A stretch of 64,000 bases of DNA. It comes from Hyalella azteca (Eukaryota > Arthropoda > Malacostraca > Amphipoda > Hyalellidae). The notes beneath the pieces were generated by a model, which was not told the DNA's origin, made no database searches, and saw nothing but the letters and a program-made list of their open reading frames with translations. A program made the translations under genes and the position numbers. The stretch spans positions 310,001 to 374,000 of the forward strand of contig NW_025932596.1 of assembly GCF_000764305.2 (NCBI RefSeq), given 5' to 3'. Below are positions 12,589-23,544 of the stretch, piece after piece. Every line of letters begins with the position of its first letter. Position 1 is the first letter of the stretch.

Positions 12589-13890
12589 CTTGGGACGCAC
12601 CCCGGTGCTTGTGATGACATCGCGACCGCTTAGTGAGGAGGAGGGTTGTGTGAAAGAAGGGGTGGTTGGTTGTGTGAGGGAAGGGGGTTGTGTGAAAGAA
12701 GGGGGTTGTGTGAGGGAAGGGGTGGTTGGTTGTATGAGGGAAGATGTTCTAGGTTGTGCGTAAGTAGAGGTTGTGGTTCGGACAGCAGATTTAGTCGGGG
12801 ATGAAATTGTAGATTGGTCACTTGTCTCCAACGAATTCGTAAAAGAAGAAAACGAAACTGATGGAGAAGTAAATGATGAAGAGAATTGTGTGGAGGGAAT
12901 ATTGGACGAGTCAAAAGTAGAAACGCCACGCGAATTTTGAAATTGAGCGTTTACTAAATATTTTGCTTCAGCATCGTACTTCTCTGGTGTAGGAATTGTT
13001 TCACTTGGTGAATGGAGATTTTTGAGCGTTGCGGCTTGTTCAGTTTTAAGCAAAAGAGATTTTGGCAGAAATGGAGGAGGAATCAAATTAGGGTGAGAAC
13101 TGTCAGATATTTCAGATTTAGAGTTGGAATCATTGTCGTATTTTGATTTACAAATGTTCGATTTGGAGTTAATGATGTTCGACGAGTTAAAGACGTTCGA
13201 TTTCGAATCAAAAACATTGGATTTCGAATCAAAGACATTGTGTTTCGAGTCAAAAACATTGGATTTCGAGTCAGAAACTTCGGATTTCGAATCAAAGACA
13301 TTGGATTTCGAATCAAAGACATTGGATTTCGAGTCAAAAACATTGGATTTCGAATCAAAGACGTCCGATTTTGAGTTAAAGACATTGGATTTCGAGTCAA
13401 AGACATTCGATTTGGAATCAAAGACATTTGCTTTAGCGTCAAAGATGTTCGATTTTATATGGAAAGCACTGGGTTCGGTTTCTTCATCAGCTTCGAATAG
13501 AAGGTCGCACAAGAAAGGATTTGCCAATGAAAATCTAGGATTTGAAAGCAATTCGTTACTAGCAGACGTTGATGATATCAAAGTCATAGGTCGAGAATTA
13601 GTTGACGGTTTAACGCGATTTCGGCGCGCGATTACACCAGATTGTGAATTTGCAGAAAGGCTTTGCAACTTTTGGGCATCTGAAGCTTCGGGAAAATGCC
13701 TACAGGACTCTAGTTCAGATTTAGCAATTTCACACGTATCAATAAAGTCGGTAGTTGCAGAGACCATAGAAATATCATTGAAACTATTCAAAGTATCAGA
13801 GAAATGGGGTTTGGTTGAGGGAACTTTTGTCTTGGCTGGATGTGGGAAAGGGCGGGACAGGTTGGAGATGTAGAAAGATGTTTCACGCTC
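12589..13890 (-). CDS. Large coding exon of an unrecognised low-complexity protein
   Basis: About 434 codons are open on the minus strand from the acceptor tgttcttcag/GAGCGT (13890) to the donor CCCAAG/gtatag (12589). Reading through the donor hits a stop two codons later, whereas splicing to 10945 continues in phase 0. Regions in order: an N-terminal Ser/Thr-rich part (about residues 1-130) including ANPFL, an NPF motif of the kind bound by EH domains, with the acidic stretch DLLFEADEETE after it; then about 15 heptads of the form N-V-F-D-S-K-S encoded by a 21-bp minisatellite; then a Ser/Pro/Thr-rich C-terminal part with SFTQPPSLTQPTTP-type repeats. No upstream in-frame start is certain; the first in-frame Met lies near 13765. 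The product would be largely disordered. The exon is phase-compatible with the phase-0 ends of epsin exons at 25412 and 23485, so a joint gene is possible but unproven. Confidence 0.7.
13190..13445 (-). repeat. Coding 21-bp minisatellite (FDSKSNV heptads)
   Basis: The repeat unit on the plus strand is ttcgaatcaaagacattgga with synonymous and conservative changes. Read on the minus strand it encodes repeated N-V/I-F-D-S/A-K-S/A. The period of 21 keeps the frame. The heptad core is retained while third positions vary (gaa/gag, tca/tcg), which fits purifying selection on the peptide. Confidence 0.85.
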
Positions 13891-14464
13891 CTGAAGAACA
13901 TTACATTCAACTGAATATCACGTTTCATTGTTCACAGGTAGTTAAATAGATAATTTTTTGGCAGAAAGAAACGTTGCGATTGTCGTAGACTTAATCAGAG
14001 TCTGTATAGTCCCTAAAATAAAACAGAAATTCAATTGATTTCAGACCCAAGTCATAAACTGAAATTTTCGACGATCACTCTACTATCAACCTAAGAAATT
14101 CAAAATATTTTCTTCAATTTCTAAAGACAGCTATAAGAGAATCTAGTAGAAAATGATAAAGGAAGCTTTGAGAGAAGCTCTAAAAAAAGATAACAAATGC
14201 TACACTGAAATAACCTGTATTGTATAATATATAACCATCACTGTAATCGTGAGTTATATTTCTCATATAATAGACACGTCTCCAGCCCATCAAAATTTCA
14301 CTTCCAGATCTAAAAGAAAATGACATCCCGTTATTAACTCTAAAAAATAATATTTTTCACAGATGCACGAGTGGATTTATTTGGGATACGTTAGTACAGA
14401 ACAATTAACACTTATTGGGTTCATTGATACTTCGGGCTAAGGAGGAGTGTCTGGAAGAGATATA

Positions 14465-14850
14465 CTGTACATTTACTGGAAACTGTGGTCATGAATGGAT
14501 GATTTAAACAGGATAATGTGATATTTCGCCATCATTTCAGAAGATGTTATCAACATAATGGAACTATATCATGACGGATGGATAGTATAATGAATATGTA
14601 AATGTACTGAAAACTGCGTTCATGAATGTATGATTTAGTAGGCCGGATACAATAATGTGATGTTTTGCCATCATTTCGAAAGATGTTATCAATTTAATGC
14701 AACTATTTTATGACGGATGGATACTATAATGAATATGTAAATTTACTGGAAACTGTCTTCAGAAATGGACGATTTAGATCGGATAATGTGAAGTTTCGCC
14801 ATCATTTCAGAAGATGTTATCAACATAATGGAACTCACGACGAATGGATA
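14465..14850. repeat. ~134-bp tandem repeat x3
   Basis: Three diverged units each contain gccatcatttc(ag/ga)aagatgttatcaa, followed by gacggatggata.tataatga and aatttactggaaactg. They differ by several substitutions, so this is an older array. No coding potential is evident. Confidence 0.85.
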
Positions 14851-15004
14851 GTATAATATATAAGAGACAGAATATATATAACTGATATACAACTGACCGT
14901 GTCTACAGCGGGGGGCGACAGCCCCCAGGGGTCCCTGGCTGCAGAGGGTGGCGACAGCGGCGACCCAAGACCTGGTGGGGATGGTGACAGTTTTGGTCAC
15001 AACC

Positions 15005-15110
15005 ATTCCAGTTTTTTTGTCGGGGTGAGTTTGAAAAAAAAAACTACTGAAAAAAAACTACTGTCGGGGTGAGTTTGAAAAAAAAAACTACTTTGAGTTT
15101 TTTTTTGTCA
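15005..15110. repeat. Short duplicated block with long A and T runs
   Basis: The block ttgtcggggtgagtttgaaa with a following poly-A and ctact appears twice, with a partial third copy. A GC-rich stretch with gcgacagc and tccctggctg words lies just before it (14905-15000). Confidence 0.75.
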
Positions 15111-15287
15111 GGAGGAAGAGTGAGCACAACCATTTGAGTTTTGGTCACAACCACTGGCGACTTTTGTGGCGGAGCGACAATTAGTGAAATAGTGAGCGGA
15201 ATTATAATTTCCATTAGCATTTAATAAATGAATAGAAGAAAAAAATAATAGAGCCGAAGAGATAAAATAGAGCAGATTTAGAACATC

Positions 15288-15655
15288 AGCCATGACCCAC
15301 CTAGCCCCACCATGACCCACCTAGCCCCACCACAACCCACCTAGCCCCACCACAACCCACCTAGCCCCACCATGACCCACCATAACCCACCTAACCTTAC
15401 CATGACCCACCTAACCCCCCACCATGACCCACCTAGCCACACCATGACCCACCTAGCCTCACCATGACCCACTTAGCCCCACCATAACCCCACCATGACC
15501 CACCTAACCCCACCATGACCCACCTAGCCCTCCATGACCCACCTAGCCCCACCATAACCCTGCTAGCCCCACCATGACCCTCCTAGCCCCACCATGACGC
15601 ACCTAGCCCCACCATGACCCTCCTAGCCCCACCATGACCCTCCTAGCCCCACCAT
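15288..15655. repeat. 19-20-bp minisatellite, about 18 copies
   Basis: The unit is ccaccatgacccacctagcc with variants (cacaaccc, cctcctag, cctaacc). It is immediately followed by a different array. Confidence 0.93.
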
Positions 15656-15850
15656 GACATAAATAATATTAACAACCTAATCAATACATTAATGCCCTCA
15701 TAAATAATATTAACAACCTAATCAATACATTAATGCCCTCATAAATAATATTAAAAACCTAATTAATACATTAATGCCCTCATAAATAATGTTAACAACC
15801 TAATTAATTAACGCCCTCATAAATAATAATAACAACCTAATTAATAACAT
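15656..15850. repeat. ~41-bp minisatellite x4-5
   Basis: The unit begins ataaataatattaacaacct and continues aatcaatacattaatgccctc. The last units are shortened. Confidence 0.9.
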
Positions 15851-16088
15851 TATCATCTCTGCACCCATCGCACTCATTACTGGCAGCAGTGATATGTAAT
15901 AATAGTAACTAACAACCGAATTAATTGTATTAAAGACCTAATCATTCATATCTTAGATGTTATACTAACATTTTTTGTTACACACATCATCACATGTGGT
16001 CAACAATCACGACATTTCTAAATAACTGTCCTCATAAGAGCCCTGTAGCGTCCAGGGGCCATACTTTCAAAACTCGCTAAGTGAACGT

Positions 16089-16303
16089 ACACTGTTAGAA
16101 AAAAACGGTGAAAAAACGGTCCCACTGGCGTTCTAGTGGCCGGTCGCCCCGTGAAAATAAACTGTTTCGCCGTTTTTATCAGATGTTTTACGGATTTCCA
16201 GTGTTGAATTAGAATAAAAACGGCGACACGGTGTTTCTTTTCACGTGCCGACCGGCCACTGAAATGCCGGTAATACCGTTAACGGTAATTTTTATAACAG
16301 TGT
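16089..16303. mobile_element. 215-bp MITE inserted in dispersed repeat A
   Basis: The ends acactgtt and aacagtgt are inverted, and subterminal blocks gaaaaaaacggt/accgttaacggt and ggccggtcg/cgaccggcc also pair, giving a long imperfect fold-back. Flanking sequences (ctttcaaaactcgctaagt to the left, tgattggtgg to the right) together correspond to repeat A at 26650-26770, so the MITE interrupts a copy of A. A degenerate relative lies around 27340-27530. Confidence 0.75.
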
Positions 16304-16578
16304 AAGTACTTACGCTTTATTTTCTTGTCTATGATTGGTGGATTTTGCATGAAAGACTGTCAATGATTGGCTGATGAACTTACGATCTCTTAACTTTTTT
16401 TTATATTATAGGTCCAGCTGTACATATCTGTCGCCTTTCATACGGTCGATTTTAGTTTACATTTCTAACTCATTCGTTCAATGGGACAAAAATATTGACT
16501 TTATTTTCAGGCTGTACTGTGCCCAAAGAGGTTTTTGTCACCCATCAGATTTATTTTCAATGAATGAATTCCAGCAAT

Positions 16579-16850
16579 TTGCTATGAATGTAATCTAGTA
16601 TTTTGCACTCACAATTAGTGCAATGTAGTATTTTTACAGTGAATGAATTTCAGTAATGTGCTATGAATACAATCTAGTATTTTGCACTCACAATTAGTGC
16701 AATGTAGTATTTTTTCAGTGAATGAATTTCAGTAATGTGCTATGAATACAATCTAGTATTTTGCACTCGCAGTGAATGCAATGTAGTATTTTTTCAATGA
16801 ATGAATTCCAGCAATGTGCTATGAATGCAATCTAGTATTTTGCACTCGCC
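16579..16850. repeat. ~80-bp tandem repeat x4
   Basis: Units contain tgctatgaat.caatctagta, then ttttgcactc and aatgtagtatttttncagtg. A shorter third unit lacks part of the cacaattagtg segment. Confidence 0.88.
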
Positions 16851-17559
16851 AGGTACTTAGTCGCTATAGGGTTAAACGTAGCTAAAGCAATAACACTGAA
16901 ATTTATGAAAAACTTTAGATGGTGGAGGAAATAAAGAAACTGTTGTAAACATTAAAGAAAACTAGTCAGCAAGTAATAGTATTAGCGGAGCGCATGTTTG
17001 CAAGAAAGCTGTAAAAATATATATAGGGGATCCTGAGGCTCGCTTTATAGAAATATGTAAATAAATAAATTTGAATTCAAAGCATTTGCTTTTTGACTAC
17101 AGTTTGTGCTTGAGGACCAAGTAATCACATATAAAAAAGCTTCATAGACAACATCAATTGAGTTAATAATAAATTCCTATGGCTTTGATAGTGATAACTC
17201 AGTTAAAAGAATTATAATAACAACGAAGAAATAAAAATGAACCTAGCATAGATAAAAATTTTTGTAATTGAGATTACAAGGAAGATGGCATGGAGATATC
17301 TTAAGTGCGAACAACTCCCTCCCACAACCAAGATAAAGATTAGGATAAAAGATAAAGATAAGATGAAATTATTGACACGAAAATACACACTAAAATACCA
17401 AGAAAAAACAAGATGACGGAGGGAACAAAATAACAGAAAGAACCAAGATAAGAGGAAGAATCAAGAAAACATAAATAATTAATATAACAGAAATATCCAA
17501 AATAGCAACACGAAGAAGACCCAAGATAACAGAAAGTACCAAGATAACAAAAAGAAACA

Positions 17560-17930
17560 AGATAAGAAGAAGGACCAAGATGGCAACAGAAAGAACCAAG
17601 ATAACAACAGGAAGTACCAGCTTACAACAGAAAGTACCAAGATAACAACAGGAAGTACCACAATAACAACAGGAAGGGCCAAGATAACAACAGAAAGTAC
17701 CAAGATAACACCAAAAAGTACCAAGATAACAACAAGAAGTACCACGATAACAACAGGAAGTACCAAGATAACAACAAGAAGTACCACGATAACAACAGGA
17801 AGTACCAAGATAACAACAGGAAGTACCATGATTACAACAGGAAGTACCAAGATAACAAAAGGAAGTACCAATATAACAACAGGAAGTACCACGATAACAA
17901 CAGGAAGTACCAAGATAACAACACTACACA
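17560..17930. repeat. 21-bp minisatellite, about 17 copies
   Basis: The unit is taccaagataacaacaggaag with changes at the aaga/acga and agg/aga positions. Because 21 is divisible by 3, frames stay open on both strands: plus-strand Ser-Thr-Lys-Ile-Thr-Thr-Gly and minus-strand Leu/Val-rich. No start context or splice signals support coding. More degenerate units extend left to about 17380. Confidence 0.93.
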
Positions 17931-18645
17931 GGCTTTACACTCACATCACTGTGCCATTATCGGACCTACAAAGAGAAAAAGTGTTATGTTACGAAATGAT
18001 TATTGTTATCATTCACAATCAACTTTATGTCATTATTCATCAATTGTTCTCACTAATATTATTCATGGTTAATATTCATGGTGACATAGATTATACAGGG
18101 TTATTTTTAATAATGGAATCAATTTAATACATTAGTATTCATTCAAGTATAAATATGTAACAAAAAACTTTTGATATTTTTCTTTCCATTGGTGTATAAA
18201 TTATTAATTTTGAACTGATACTTGAATAAATAGTTATTTACTAAATTGGGTCCATCATTTATAATAAACCTGTATATTTATGGTGAAAATAGCAAAAAAA
18301 ACTCCAAAATCTGCAACAAACATGTCGCGCCTACTATATCAATAACAACAAAACTTTGAATACTTCACACGTTGTATTGCAATATTATTTCCAGCTCTAA
18401 TTTAGTGCTTTAGAAAGTACACGTTCTTTTATAGTGCAAACAACAGGCATTTCCATAATGCAGAAGTGCAGGTTAGAAACATCTTATACCAACACCTATT
18501 GTACTACATTTCAACATGTTCAGAATTTCATGCTGCTACATTAGTGCTACATGCTTGTTAACACTCGGCCATGTCCTTCCCATGCCATATAGGTTTTATT
18601 TTAATTTTTTTACCATTTATTATATTATTTATACCAAATTAATTG

Positions 18646-18807
18646 TATCTTTATAGAAAACGTTTCGGAGTCCAGCTCCATCGTCAGTTCATAGAATCTA
18701 GAACATACATAGAAAGTCACAAGTTAATACAAGTGACTTTCTATGTATGTTCTAGATTCTATGAACTGACGATGGAGCTGGACTCCGAAACGTTTTCTAT
18801 AAAGATA
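18646..18807. mobile_element. Perfect 75-bp fold-back, probable Penelope-like element remnant
   Basis: Arms 18646-18720 and 18733-18807 are exact reverse complements around a 12-bp spacer. Each arm ends with a ggagtccagctccatcgtca/gaaacgtttt block carrying a hammerhead-like core. Just right of the fold-back lies ttctttgcttttaaattttt agtcaacttgcga, which is matched at 27270-27310 beside a degenerate copy of the arm, so this is a dispersed family. Linking it to Penelope-like retroelements rests on established knowledge that their long terminal repeats carry hammerhead motifs; no reverse transcriptase is present here. Confidence 0.75.
18763..18799 (+). ncRNA. Putative hammerhead ribozyme core
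   Basis: The plus strand shows CTGACGA at 18766-18772 (core C3-U4-G5-A6-N7-G8-A9), then T, then GGAG-CTGGA-CTCC as stem-loop II, then GAAA at 18787-18790 followed by CGTTTTC. The flanking gaa and ttc can close stem I, and the palindrome AAACGTTT could form a very short stem III or a dimeric stem III, as known for small hammerheads. One unpaired T after the CTGACGA box is a departure from the textbook fold. An identical core lies on the minus strand within the left arm (about 18654-18690). Activity is inferred, not shown. Confidence 0.5.
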
Positions 18808-18954
18808 TGAATTTTTGTGGACTATTCTTTGCTTTTAAATTTTTAGTCAACTTGCGATTTAAGCAAATAAGTGACATTAATAAATTAATTGTATGATCGT
18901 ATTTTACATTATATTTGACTACTATTGATTTCGTTTTATTTTGACTATTCATTA

Positions 18955-19250
18955 TTGATCACACGTCACATTAACACATCGCACGAACATCACACGTCAC
19001 ATTAACACATCGTACGAACATCACACGTCACACTAACACATCGTACGAACATCACACGTCACATTAACACAACATCGTACGAACATCACACGTCACACTA
19101 ACTCATCGTACGAACATCACACGTCACATTAACTCATCGCACGAACATCACACGTCACACTAACACATCGTACGAACATCACACGTCACACTAACACATC
19201 GCACGAACATCACACATCACATTAACACATCGTACGAACATCAGACATCA
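18955..19250. repeat. ~31-bp minisatellite, about 10 copies
   Basis: The unit is atcgtacgaacatcacacgtc followed by acattaacac. The variable sites are cgtacg/cgcacg and cacatt/cacact. Confidence 0.93.
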
Positions 19251-19889
19251 CCAAATAACACACACTATATAACATCACGACGTTAAGATCCATCCAGATG
19301 AAAATATTGTGAAGGTTTAAATACACCGATAAATAAAATTAATATCCAAACAAAGGAACAATGAATTAAAATGAAATTGCAGAGAAATAGAATAAGTCTG
19401 AAGAACTTCTGCGAAAAAACAACACATTTATGTGCTTTAGTTTGCAGAAGGCAAAAATATCATCAAAAGATGAATGACATGCAATAGTTGACAGAAACAA
19501 CATCATAACAGCTGATATGCAGCCAACTAATTGAATTACCAAGACGATGAACATGATTTTAATTTAAATAAAACAAAAACATGAGACGGGAGCACATGAC
19601 ACTCGATCGTCAAAAAAATAACATGAAAAAAACTTGCAGTAAAATCAGGAAATTCCCTATACAATTTCTGAGCTATAGGACGTATAGTATGTATAGGTAT
19701 ATCTGGGCTATAGGAGATATTATATATAGGTACCGGTATATCTGGGAGGGTGCTAGTACGAAAAAATTAGCTTCAAGTTATCGCGAAATTAAGATTTCAT
19801 AAAGACTGAAGAGGTCTGGAGGCCTACGAACTGCTACAATCGCTTTTTAAAATAATAATAGAAATAATAATTATGCCCTAAATAATATA

Positions 19890-20030
19890 TGCCCATTAAG
19901 CTCTTATATTATGCCCTAATTAAGGCTCACTTCTCATCCCTGCTCTCATTAAGCCCTAATTAAGGCTCACTTCTCATCCTTGCTCTCATTAAGCTCTAAT
20001 TAAGGCTCACTTCTCATCCACTAACAAAAT
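19890..20030. repeat. ~43-bp tandem repeat x3
   Basis: The units contain ctaattaaggctcacttctc followed by atcc(c/t)tgctctcattaag. It abuts the candidate terminal exon at 20031-20077. Confidence 0.85.
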
Positions 20031-20077
20031 TTAGAGTCGCCCCAGCTTCTGGTAATCCAAATCAGAAGCTGCCGCAA
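20031..20077 (-). CDS. Candidate terminal exon, possibly epsin
   Basis: The minus strand has a good acceptor, gtaaaaatttacag, before 20077. With the phase-1 end of the 20761-20812 exon it reads V-A-A-A-S-D-L-D-Y-Q-K-L-G-R-L and then a stop at 20031-20033. The support is compatible phase and locally higher GC only; the peptide is too short for family recognition. It could be chance. Confidence 0.22.
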
Positions 20078-20760
20078 CTGTAAATTTTTACTGGGTACAT
20101 AGCGGTGATCTCAGCGCTACGCTGCTGGGGGGGGGGGACAGACGTCAAATAATGCGTGCAGAAAACCATCAAAATTTAAAGCTTATTACACTGTCAGATT
20201 CCAACGTTATTTGAACATTATTTCAAAGTCAAGTTTCAATGTTATTCCAATTACAGGTTTTAACATTATTACAATGTCAGATTGTTGTTGTTAAAAATGA
20301 TTAAATGATTAATCATTTTTAAATGTTATTAAAAAGATTAAATGTTCTTACAAAGTCAGATTTCAAGGAGAGGAATCTTGAGTGGGATAGATTTAGAGTT
20401 AGTGGGATAGGGTTACAGTTTTGGGATAGGGATAGAGTTATTGGGATAGCATTATCGGTACAGTATAGTTAAGCAAGATAGAGATAGTGATTTCGTCCCA
20501 CTGTAGTCCTGTGAATGGTGGGGATTAGAGGATTAGCAAGGAGTCAAGTGGATAAAAGTGGATTAGTGGATAATCCACCAATGGGAATTAGTGGATTAGT
20601 GACAAGTCAAGGAGAATAGAAGTAGACTAGTAGTATATTGTTTCCCGCACAGCCAGTATCTTTAACCGCAGTCTGACTTTCATACTATGACTTTTTTCCA
20701 TGCTGTAAAATATTAGTTATACATTGATTGTGTCAAATATAATGCTGTTCCTAAGCTCAC

Positions 20761-20812
20761 CTCTAATGCCATAAGCATCTCGCTCTGCTCGGGACGCACT
20801 CGTCACAAACGT
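20761..20812 (-). CDS. Candidate 52-nt exon, possibly epsin
   Basis: The acceptor ttttgcattacag precedes 20812 and the donor gtgagc follows 20761. In the phase left by the upstream exon (23485-23538) it encodes T-F-V-T-S-A-S-R-A-E-R-D-A-Y-G-I-R, and it is the only frame open throughout. The tract is GC-richer than its AT-rich surroundings. It shows no clear ubiquitin-interacting motif in this frame. Splice borders and composition make an exon likely; assignment to epsin is by position only. Confidence 0.4.
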
Positions 20813-20819
20813 CTGTAAT

Positions 20820-22370
20820 GCAAAACAAACTTTAAACTTCCTATAGTTTCATCTCATTCAATACATACATTATAAAGAGATACCTAATCTAGTTTCATGT
20901 CATTCAATAAATAACAAAGAAACACCATACTTTCAATAATCAATTCTGCAATACATAGGTAACAGAATGTAGAATTTCTCTAAATTTTAAATCATTTTAC
21001 GATGAATAGTTGCACAATTTTTACTGAATGATGACTACAATCCAAATTGGAATATCAGTTCTAATTTTTTAGCAATAACTATAAAATAACTTTGGAATTT
21101 TGCAATAAATTTTCACCATAAAATAGGTATAAATACCTAGAAAACAGTACCTACTGTACCATCAAAACCTCAAGAAACTATCAGAGATAACTGGACACAA
21201 TTGGCATAATTATTAGCACATGGCATAGCTTGGTATAGGCATTTTTTTATTTAGTTTATAGATATAATAAATATATATATGTTGAGACTAAATAAAACAT
21301 CAATACAAGAGTGACTCTTAAAAATAAAGTGTATAATGGCATCTATACAGATAATGGGTTTGTATAGTAAAATCAACCTTATTGCGATTAAAGAAATACA
21401 TGATATAATCTGTTTTGTTGCCAGCGAGATATTAGGTTGAATTACAATGTATGAATGAATTAAAAAAAATTACAATGTTGAATTCAGGCAAAATGTTAAT
21501 TGTGCATTACTTAGACCAGCAGGCAATAGTCGACAAAATTGTCCATGCTGCCACAATGAAGCAGTTTGTATAAATCAAACAATTCAATTATATTAATAAA
21601 AAATTCAGTATGTATTAATGAAAACAATTAGAATTCGTGAAAACAATAATTTGTCTTTCAAATATTTATCTACCCAGGCAAAAATAATTGCCAGAATCTA
21701 GTTTAAATAAGAATTTTCACATGCAAACAAAATAATTCTAACCCTAAGCAAATCATTATCATAGGAGGCTTCAAATGCTGTATTTCAATGCATAAAGTTC
21801 AATTATACAATGAATATATGTATATACAAATTACTCAAGGCTACTATAAATGGTTACTACAATTTGGTATTGAGATCATATTTCAAAATTTACTACAATT
21901 AGTTATTAGTTAATTAATATTAATTAATTAATTAATCAGATATTAATCTCTTAACTGCGGAGTGGCATGCTATTAGAAATTTTAACATGCCTTTTAAATG
22001 ATATATCATTGCAATATTTTCCTGATACAAAGATATATAATTTTTGTTAGTCAGTCCTAATCAAAATCTTCACTGAACACAATAATAGAGATTTCTTTCA
22101 AAAACACTCAATTATACAAAGCTTGCGTGCAGAAATGACAAAAATCAAAACATCAAATGGTGATTAAATGCTTATAATTAATGAGTAGAACTCAAAATTC
22201 AGCAAAAATATTGGTAGCAGGAATTAAAATACAAGCGTATAAAAATAATAAAAAGCAGCAAGGTTATAAATACAGAGCAATGACAGCAATAATACGAGGA
22301 CAATAAAAGCATATCAAGAATAACTTACTCCAGGATATGTAGGACTTGTAGGGGAATTTATATCCTGTAG
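20820..22370. other. AT-rich intronic-type DNA, no feature
   Basis: I see only AT-rich sequence here, with no array, inverted repeat or exon-like segment bordered by splice sites. Confidence 0.5.
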
Positions 22371-22374
22371 GAAA

Positions 22375-22500
22375 AAGATATACAATAGTGAGAGGCATGA
22401 GGCTGGTAATGTACAATAGTGAGAGGCATGAGGCTGGTAATGTACAATAGTGAGAGGCATGAGGCTGGTAATGTAAGCTTGGTACGAACAATAGTGAGAG
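22375..22500. repeat. 31-bp minisatellite x4
   Basis: The unit is gtacaatagtgagaggcatg followed by aggctggtaat. The last unit is altered (gtacgaacaatagtgagagg). Confidence 0.9.
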
Positions 22501-22689
22501 GCCACAGGCGCTTGGTACGCACAATAGACTTTGTGTAGGGTAGGTTTTGTAGTATGAAAACAAGCTATTCTGGCTGTGAAGCAATCAAAGAATAAAAATA
22601 CACCAGCATTTCTGAGCAACCCTTTGATAAAACGTGAATAAGATGCTTAACGCACTTAGATTTTTGTAAATAATTGTGAACTGGTCACC

Positions 22690-22885
22690 TGGCATTGTGC
22701 CCAATGTACCCTGACAATGAGAGCCCCACAAATGAACCCTGATTATTGTCAGATGAGAACCCCACACAAATGAACCCTGATTATTGTCAGATGAGAACCC
22801 CACACAAATGAACCCTGATTATCTAGAGATGAGAACCCCACACAAATGAACCCTGATTATTGAGAGATGAGAACCCCACACAAAT
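22690..22885. repeat. ~38-bp minisatellite x5
   Basis: The unit is aaccctgattattgtcagat followed by gagaaccccacacaaatg. The later units replace tgtcag with ctagag or tgagag. Confidence 0.9.
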
Positions 22886-23149
22886 GGAATTGGAATTAGG
22901 CTTCATATGGCTCACTAAATAATCATCTCTAATATTCATCAGGATATTATCAGTTGAAAAGGATTAGCAACAAATTCAGTTCCCATTACAAATAATTACT
23001 TAAAAATACAGAGATTACAAAACCTTTTCAAAGTGGTACTGAATATTTGAGAATCACTTCTGTATATTATACAATAAGTGAATAACTTTGATACAAATTA
23101 CTACCACTGGTAGCACCATTAGTGGCAGTATGACTACATTTAATACCAT

Positions 23150-23230
23150 ATTAATCAGAATTAAAACTACCAATTTAATAAGTATTAAAACTACCAATTT
23201 AATTAGTATTAAAATTACCAATTTAATCAG
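23150..23230. repeat. ~24-bp tandem repeat x3
   Basis: Three units of attaaaactaccaatttaat followed by aagt or cagt. The area is probably an intron of the epsin locus. Confidence 0.85.
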
Positions 23231-23484
23231 TATTTGAACTACACTAATAGCTGCTAATTTGCATGTCAGCTGAAAAACTAATATTACCACTAATACCATT
23301 ATATACTCTCAAAGAATAGCTGTAAAATATACCATTACTTCACATTAGCCATTATCTCTGTAATTATCAGTACCATTAATGATAGTTACGCTCTGTAATA
23401 TAAAGATATTATGATTACTTTAGAGCACCACTAGCAGTGAAGTACAGGTCCACAATGATTACCATCACCATACAAGTCTGTTAC

Positions 23485-23538
23485 CTGGTCACCATCAAGA
23501 GTGATGGTGAGTTCTTCAATGTTATTGTTGGGTCCACG
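23485..23538 (-). CDS. Candidate 54-nt exon of the epsin locus
   Basis: The acceptor ggtatttccacag precedes 23538 and the donor gtaacag follows 23485. The exon is 18 codons in phase 0-0, encoding R-G-P-N-N-N-I-E-E-L-T-I-T-L-D-G-D-Q. It follows ENTH exon 4 (phase-0 end) on the same strand about 1.9 kb downstream, so it fits as the next epsin exon without disturbing the frame. The segment is not recognisable as a UIM, DPW or clathrin box. It may be a cassette exon, since its length is a multiple of three. Confidence 0.5.
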
Positions 23539-23544
23539 CTGTGG

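Noticed and set aside
13124..13873. Plus-strand 249-codon frame opposite the FDSKSNV exon
   Set aside because: It mirrors the 21-bp repeat. The minus strand has matching splice sites, phase continuity to the next exon and a stop just beyond the donor.
17390..17913. Hydrophobic Val/Leu-rich minus frames resembling membrane protein
   Set aside because: They arise from the 21-bp taccaagataacaacaggaag array. No start context, splice borders or independent sequence support them.
20761..20812. UIM-like reading (EMLMALEVS) in another frame of the candidate exon
   Set aside because: That frame has a stop inside the exon as bordered by the best acceptor, and the motif would need read-through of the donor. 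The acidic residues after the Ser are missing.
22264..22619. Minus frames with repeated MPLTIVHYQPHASHYC peptides
   Set aside because: They derive from the 31-bp minisatellite at 22375-22500 and have no other support.
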